From Eubacterium sp. (lineage in GTDB: Bacteria > Bacillota > Clostridia > Oscillospirales > Acutalibacteraceae), in assembly GCA_029059925.1 (NCBI GenBank), contig JAIDVA010000237.1, positions 1 to 7,208 of the forward strand: 7,208 bases of DNA, in the 5' to 3' direction. Positions 6,129 through 7,208 of the stretch are shown here, one piece after another; the stretch's first letter is position 1, and the number at the start of each line of letters is the position of its first letter. The notes beneath the pieces were generated by a model. That model was not told the DNA's origin. It saw only the letters and a list, made by a program, of their open reading frames with translations, and did not search any database. Position numbers and translations under genes: made by a program.

Positions 6129-6149
6129 TTATTGTTTAGAGAACAATAA
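6129..6149. repeat. AT-rich inverted repeat upstream of the acyltransferase promoter
   Basis: ttattgtt (6129-6136) and aacaataa (6142-6149) form a perfect 8-base dyad with a 5-base spacer (tagag), about 35 bases upstream of the -35 box. It could be a regulator site; in such AT-rich DNA it could also be chance. Confidence 0.35.
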
Positions 6150-6254
6150 CTACCCATAATGTTAAACACATTGACTATGATATTTTTGCCGGCATATGTT
6201 TTTCACTTAATTATTCTATTAAACACATAATCAAATATGTAAAGTAATATAAGT

Positions 6255-6290
6255 ACTCCCGTATCGTTTTACACAATACGGGAGTTTTTT
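6255..6290. terminator. strong hairpin after the surface-protein gene, T-run on the plus strand
   Basis: A perfect 10-base stem, actcccgtat at 6255-6264 and atacgggagt at 6276-6285, has an 11-base loop. It starts a few bases after the tandem TAATAA stop of the surface-protein gene, so it probably ends that transcript. However, the clean T-run (6285-6290 and beyond) follows the stem on the plus strand, while the minus-strand exit is only ACTTATATTACTTT. It may work in both directions or mainly against plus-strand transcription. Confidence 0.72.
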
Positions 6291-6291
6291 A

Positions 6292-7208
6292 TTATTTCTC
6301 TTTCTTTTTGAGAACTGTTATTACGCCTGCAGCTGCAAGCAGAGCGGCTGAAGTGCAGATGATTGCTGTGTCAGCACCTGTTGCAGGTGATTTTTTTGAT
6401 GTATTTGCTTTTTCGGTTGTTTTCTTTTCTGTTGTCTGATTTTCAGTTACCGGCTGTGTAGGAACGACTGGCTTCGTCTCGTCTTCTTTATCATCAGGCT
6501 TATTGATTTCTTCCTGTGCCCATACATCAAAATAATATGACGAAAGTGCAATCAGTGCATCCTTTGTTGCATACATATTATCTTCATCATCATATGTAAA
6601 CACACCTGTTGTTTTGCCCTCAAAGCCGCAGAGATCTGCGTAAATTGCATTCAGCTTTTCAAAATGCGGAGTAAGGGTTTCCGGATTGCTGATATCGGCA
6701 TCATTACCATAATAGGAGCTGTTTGCCCAAAGCGCAAGTGCTGTTGAATTGGCGTTTGGCTCTGTACCATATTCAGGGTTAAAGCAGTAACCGCCTTTAA
6801 CTGCATAGCTGTCGATAACCTTCATTGCATCATCCAACACATCGGCATATTTTCCAATCTGAAAATGACCAAGTGAAATTGCTGCAATGAAATATGCTGT
6901 ATTATCACAAGAATAACCGTAGTAATTAACGCCCTCACCCATTGTGTAGAATTCGCTGATGTATGTATCGCAAATCGCCTCGATAAATTCATCACTGTCA
7001 TCACATAAAAATGCGCCGTTGATTATGTTGTAATAATAGTTTGGTGTCACCGGCACAGTTGTAGGATCCATTGCCATAAATGATTCCTCGATATTATAAC
7101 CGTAAAAATCTGTTGTGTCCGCGCCAAGTGCAATAAGAGCTGTGATTACTGACCCGTAGGTTGCCAGACTTTCGCCGTAGGCTGCAACCATTCTGCCCTG
7201 GTTTGCAT
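6292..7208 (-). CDS. surface protein with alpha/alpha-toroid repeats and sortase anchor, 5' end missing
   Basis: The reading frame runs in-frame (ANQGR...) off the window edge at 7208, so this is the C-terminal part of a larger protein; an in-frame ATG at 7191 is not the true start. The visible part has helical-hairpin repeats with Ala/Leu-rich segments such as ATYGSVITALIALGAD, TAYFIAAISLG, NSTALALWANSS and TKDALIALSSYYFDVW. These are typical of the terpene-cyclase/prenyltransferase-like toroid found in many secreted Clostridia proteins, often beside cobalamin-type ligand-binding domains. After about residue 231 (counting from the ATG at 7191) comes a Pro/Thr/Lys/Glu stalk, then the sortase signal SPATG (268-272), a hydrophobic stretch and KKKEK. 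It should be linked to the cell wall, with SPATG as an LPXTG variant. The gene ends in tandem stops (TAATAA). Ligand or substrate is unknown; upstream domains are outside the window. Confidence 0.92.
   Translation of the reverse strand, partial: ANQGRMVAAYGESLATYGSVITALIALGADTTDFYGYNIEESFMAMDPTTVPVTPNYYYNIINGAFLCDDSDEFIEAICDTYISEFYTMGEGVNYYGYSCDNTAYFIAAISLGHFQIGKYADVLDDAMKVIDSYAVKGGYCFNPEYGTEPNANSTALALWANSSYYGNDADISNPETLTPHFEKLNAIYADLCGFEGKTTGVFTYDDEDNMYATKDALIALSSYYFDVWAQEEINKPDDKEDETKPVVPTQPVTENQTTEKKTTEKANTSKKSPATGADTAIICTSAALLAAAGVITVLKKKEK

Noticed and set aside
6822..7004. Minus-strand open frame of 60 codons inside the surface-protein gene
   Set aside because: Out of frame with the repeat-containing coding sequence.

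Overview
The window looks like a piece of a low-to-moderate GC, Gram-positive Clostridia chromosome, most likely a gut Ruminococcaceae/Oscillospiraceae-type bacterium. The reasons are the AGGAGG-type ribosome binding sites, TTG and GTG starts beside ATG, a sortase-type C-terminal anchor (SPATG, hydrophobic stretch, KKKEK), a lipobox lipoprotein, and small secreted proteins with Gram-positive signal peptides. The genus is an inference. Every convincing gene lies on the minus strand, so transcription runs from high to low coordinates.

In transcription order there are three units. (1) 7208-6292 is the 3' part of a surface protein with an alpha/alpha-toroid (terpene-cyclase-like) repeat region, a Thr/Lys/Glu-rich stalk and a sortase signal. 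It ends at a hairpin whose T-run faces the plus strand. (2) 6022-4880 is an integral-membrane acyltransferase of the acyltransferase-3 family. It has its own good sigma-A promoter (6067-6094) and a strong terminator (4848-4872). (3) 4626-10 is an apparent six-gene locus: a small secreted protein of unknown family; an ABC-2 permease fused to an extracellular M1-aminopeptidase-like domain that lacks the zinc motif; an ABC ATPase; a second six-helix ABC-2 permease; a lipoprotein; and a 71-residue membrane protein.

The third unit is the most interesting. The two permeases and the ATPase are tightly coupled (1-base and 22-base overlaps) and should form one heterodimeric ABC-2 exporter. The secreted-protein gene comes first, has a near-perfect Shine-Dalgarno site, and is separated from the transporter genes by a hairpin that could act as a leaky terminator. 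That layout is common when an abundant secreted product is made with its transporter and immunity genes. About 160-190 bases upstream of it is a perfect 10-base direct repeat with a 21-base period, the geometry of an activator or repressor operator. The last residues of the secreted protein faintly resemble lactococcin-972-family bacteriocins in the spacing of a few residues. The working hypothesis is a bacteriocin-like or other secreted-effector system whose ABC module serves export or self-protection and whose lipoprotein and small membrane protein may be accessory or immunity factors. None of this is proven by the sequence alone.

No tRNA, rRNA, CRISPR, insertion sequence or phage element was seen. 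No gene-free stretch exceeds 300 bases; the two largest gaps (4627-4879 and 6023-6291) hold the regulatory elements listed.
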